Assembly (NCBI GenBank): GCA_937922005.1
Contig: CAKZWV010000057.1
Span: 1-15,954, forward strand
Direction: 5' to 3'
From: an uncultured Clostridia bacterium
GTDB taxonomy: Bacteria; Bacillota; Clostridia; Saccharofermentanales; DTU023
DNA: 15,954 nucleotides
Shown here: positions 14,419 through 15,954 of the stretch, piece by piece
Layout of the letters: every line of letters begins with the position of its first letter
How positions within the stretch are numbered: the first letter of the stretch is position 1
Translations under genes and position numbers: made by a program
Notes under the pieces: generated by a model
What the model was told of the DNA's origin: nothing
The model's input: only the letters and a program-made list of their open reading frames with translations
The model's database searches: none

Positions 14419-14518
14419 GTTTACAACAAGAAATCTCCCGTATTTTTCAGATTTTGAGATTGTGAACTCGTGCGTTCACAATCCACTTCCAATCGAGGAA
14501 GACGGTGAAGACGAATGA
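14408..14518 (+). CDS. small ORF overlapping the hsdS start (36 aa)
   Basis: ATG at 14408 follows TGAGGTG by 6 bases. The peptide runs MANEFTTRNLPYFSDFEIVN to an acidic end (PIEEDGEDE), and its TGA overlaps the hsdS ATG (ATGA). The ribosome site and the coupling support real translation. A classical operon would have hsdM here; this peptide does not resemble a methylase terminus that I know. Confidence 0.45.
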   Translation: MANEFTTRNLPYFSDFEIVNSCVHNPLPIEEDGEDE

Positions 14519-15687
14519 GCAAGCTGGATGAACTGATTCAGGAATATTGTCCGGATGGGGTGGAGTATAAAAAAATTGGAGCTATAACCAATTATGAGCA
14601 ACCATCCAAATATTTAGTGAAAAGCACCGCCTATAATGATGATTTTGAAACCCCTGTGCTAACAGCCGGTCAGACTTTTATTTTAGGATATACCAATGAA
14701 ACTAACGGTATCTATCCTGCATCAAAAGCATCACCTGTTATTATCTTTGATGATTTTACAGCGGCGTTCAAATGGGTTGATTTTCCATTTAAGGCAAAAT
14801 CATCCGCTATGAAAATGATAACAGCAAAAGAAAATATACTAATCAGATATTTGTTTCATTTGATGGGGTTTTTGAACTATTCATCAGATAGGCATAAACG
14901 ATTGTGGTTAAGCACATATTCGGAGTTTAAAATCCCTCTCCCCCCTCTCCCTGTGCAGCGTGAAATTGTCCGTATCTTGGACAATTTCACGCTGCTTACA
15001 GCGGAGCTTACAGCGGAGCTTACAGCGGAGCTTACAGCTAGAAAGAAACAGTATGAGTTTTATCGGGATAAGCTGCTTATTCCTCACGCAGAGACAAAGA
15101 AACTTCAATTGGGTGAGGTTTGTACTTTTGTACGTGGACCCTTTGGCGGTGCCTTGAAAAAAGAGACATTTCAACCACATGGATATGCTGTGTATGAGCA
15201 ACAACACGCAATTTACCGAAATTTGGAATTTAGATATTTCATTGACGATCAGAAATATGATGAGCTCAAAAGATTCTCAATTAAGCCTGGGGATATGATT
15301 GTAAGCTGTTCTGGAACAATTGGAAAGACCTTTGTAATTCCAGAAGATGCCCCAGAGGGTGTAATAAACCAAGCATTACTAAAACTGACACCACACGATG
15401 AATTGAATGTGCGTTATCTCCAGTATTTCTTTGAGAACACTCTTTCCAAGAAGTTAAATCGTGTAGCAAGAGGAGGCGCAATTAAAAATGTTCCGTCTGT
15501 CAGTGAGTTAAAAGAAATTAAAATACCAGTTCCATCCTTGGATGCTCAAGAGCGGCTTGTTCAAGTCCTCGACAACTTCGACGCTCTCTGCACCGACCTG
15601 ACTTCCGGTCTCCCGGCCGAGATCGAAGCACGGACCAAGCAATACGAGTATTACAGAGATAAGCTGTTGACCTTTCAGGAAAAATAA
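14515..15687 (+). CDS. hsdS: type I restriction-modification specificity subunit
   Basis: 390 residues with two target recognition domains. TRD1 covers about residues 15-145, then comes the first conserved helix (LPVQREIVRILDNFTLL, TAEL x3, ARKKQYEFYRDKLL, about 147-188). TRD2 covers about 195-340 (VRGPFGGALKKETF, KPGDMIVSCSGTIGK), followed by the second helix (LDAQERLVQVLDNF...ARTKQYEYYRDKLL). The subunit chooses the split DNA target for a type I methyltransferase/nuclease; the helices set the distance between half-sites. The length is normal and both TRDs are present, so the gene appears intact. No hsdM or hsdR is visible. It starts by ATGA overlap with a tiny ORF. Its A+T content is higher than that of the gene at 13390, suggesting acquisition. 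Confidence 0.93.
   Translation: MSKLDELIQEYCPDGVEYKKIGAITNYEQPSKYLVKSTAYNDDFETPVLTAGQTFILGYTNETNGIYPASKASPVIIFDDFTAAFKWVDFPFKAKSSAMKMITAKENILIRYLFHLMGFLNYSSDRHKRLWLSTYSEFKIPLPPLPVQREIVRILDNFTLLTAELTAELTAELTARKKQYEFYRDKLLIPHAETKKLQLGEVCTFVRGPFGGALKKETFQPHGYAVYEQQHAIYRNLEFRYFIDDQKYDELKRFSIKPGDMIVSCSGTIGKTFVIPEDAPEGVINQALLKLTPHDELNVRYLQYFFENTLSKKLNRVARGGAIKNVPSVSELKEIKIPVPSLDAQERLVQVLDNFDALCTDLTSGLPAEIEARTKQYEYYRDKLLTFQEK
14955..14995. repeat. perfect 17-bp inverted repeat inside hsdS
   Basis: Arms 14955-14971 (GCAGCGTGAAATTGTCC) and 14979-14995 are exact reverse complements around the loop GTATCTT. It lies in the conserved inter-TRD helix. It is inside an open reading frame with no T run, so it is not a terminator. 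Confidence 0.9.
14998..15033 (+). repeat. three tandem 12-bp units encoding TAEL in hsdS
   Basis: ACAGCGGAGCTT is repeated three times without change and followed by a partial unit (ACAGCT). It encodes Thr-Ala-Glu-Leu three times at residues 162-173. The unit length keeps the frame whatever the copy number. Confidence 0.95.
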
Positions 15688-15720
15688 AGAGATGAGGAGG
15701 ATTCCTGACTCTCGGTAAAC

Positions 15721-15749
15721 AAAAAAATAAAAATGGCCATAAAGGCCGT
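15721..15749 (-). terminator. terminator-like hairpin of the rightmost gene
   Basis: On minus, ACGGCC and GGCCAT form a short stem (4 GC pairs plus one A-T and one wobble) with a 5-base loop, followed by TTTTATTTTTTT. It lies about 46 bases beyond the stop of the partial minus-strand gene. Confidence 0.5.
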
Positions 15750-15794
15750 GATAGTCGAGTTTCTTGAATATCTGTCTTTCGTTTTTTTGTCCTC

Positions 15795-15953
15795 TTACAC
15801 CATAAGGTTTACTGATAGGTCAAGTTTCGTCACTCGTTTGAAATCAGAAAGTGTCATGTAATTGTAGAGGGGTTGCATATTAGTCGTTTCCCAAATTGAT
15901 AGCAGGTCTGCACTGAGATGAGTTGGTGAGAGCGTTACCAAAGGATAGGTCCC
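15795..15953 (-). CDS. 3' end of an unidentified minus-strand gene
   Basis: The frame is open from the window edge for 52 codons, with segments TLSPTHLSADLLSIWETTN and YNYMTLSDFKRVTKLDL, ending LMV and TAA at 15795. A terminator-like hairpin follows. The segments look protein-like, but they are too short to name. The 5' end lies outside the window. Confidence 0.45.
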   Translation of the reverse strand, partial: GTYPLVTLSPTHLSADLLSIWETTNMQPLYNYMTLSDFKRVTKLDLSVNLMV

Positions 15954-15954
15954 C

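Noticed and set aside
14955..14995. hsdS inverted repeat as a transcription terminator
   Set aside because: It lies in the middle of an intact frame and has no T run.

Overview
The window reads like a chromosomal segment of a low-to-mid GC Gram-positive bacterium (Bacillota, most likely Lactobacillales; an Aerococcaceae-type genome would fit). The evidence is AGGAGG-type ribosome binding sites, TTG starts, CCA-encoding tRNA genes, a lipoprotein CapA homologue and a DUF4355-type siphophage head module. The genus is inference from general protein character and cannot be proved here.

Left end (1-3807, minus strand): part of a prophage head module, read right to left. It holds a frame-disrupted MuF-like minor capsid gene with an unassigned C-terminal domain, a small acidic protein overlapping its stop, two intrinsic terminators flanking a tiny nonsense-interrupted ORF, then scaffold, HK97-type major capsid, gp6-like connector and a head-closure-like protein running off the window. 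No portal or terminase gene lies upstream of MuF. The module stops at a 15-bp-arm hairpin (3816-3849), so at this end the prophage is truncated.

Middle (about 3850-12215, plus strand): a CapA-like lipoprotein whose metal-binding motifs look degenerate; a tRNA-Asp/tRNA-Phe pair with a consensus promoter and terminator; a cluster of a COG0523/CobW GTPase split by an in-frame UGA, a CxxC thioredoxin-like small protein and a DAACS-family symporter with an altered substrate site; an unrecognised membrane protein that looks internally duplicated; and a DUF2254 membrane protein started from TTG.

Right (12216-15954): an amidohydrolase_2 TIM-barrel hydrolase on minus, convergent with DUF2254 and divergent from an unrecognised 265-aa protein across a promoter region with near-palindromic -10 elements. 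Then a type I restriction specificity gene (hsdS) preceded by two tiny coupled ORFs, with no hsdM or hsdR in view. It carries a triple TAEL repeat and a perfect 17-bp inverted repeat between its two recognition domains. It is richer in A+T than its left neighbour, which suggests acquisition by transfer. The last bases hold the 3' end of an unidentified minus-strand gene.

The most interesting points are the possible MuF toxin/immunity pair, the UGA-split GTPase cluster, the duplicated membrane protein and the repeat architecture of hsdS. I saw no CRISPR array, insertion sequence or origin.
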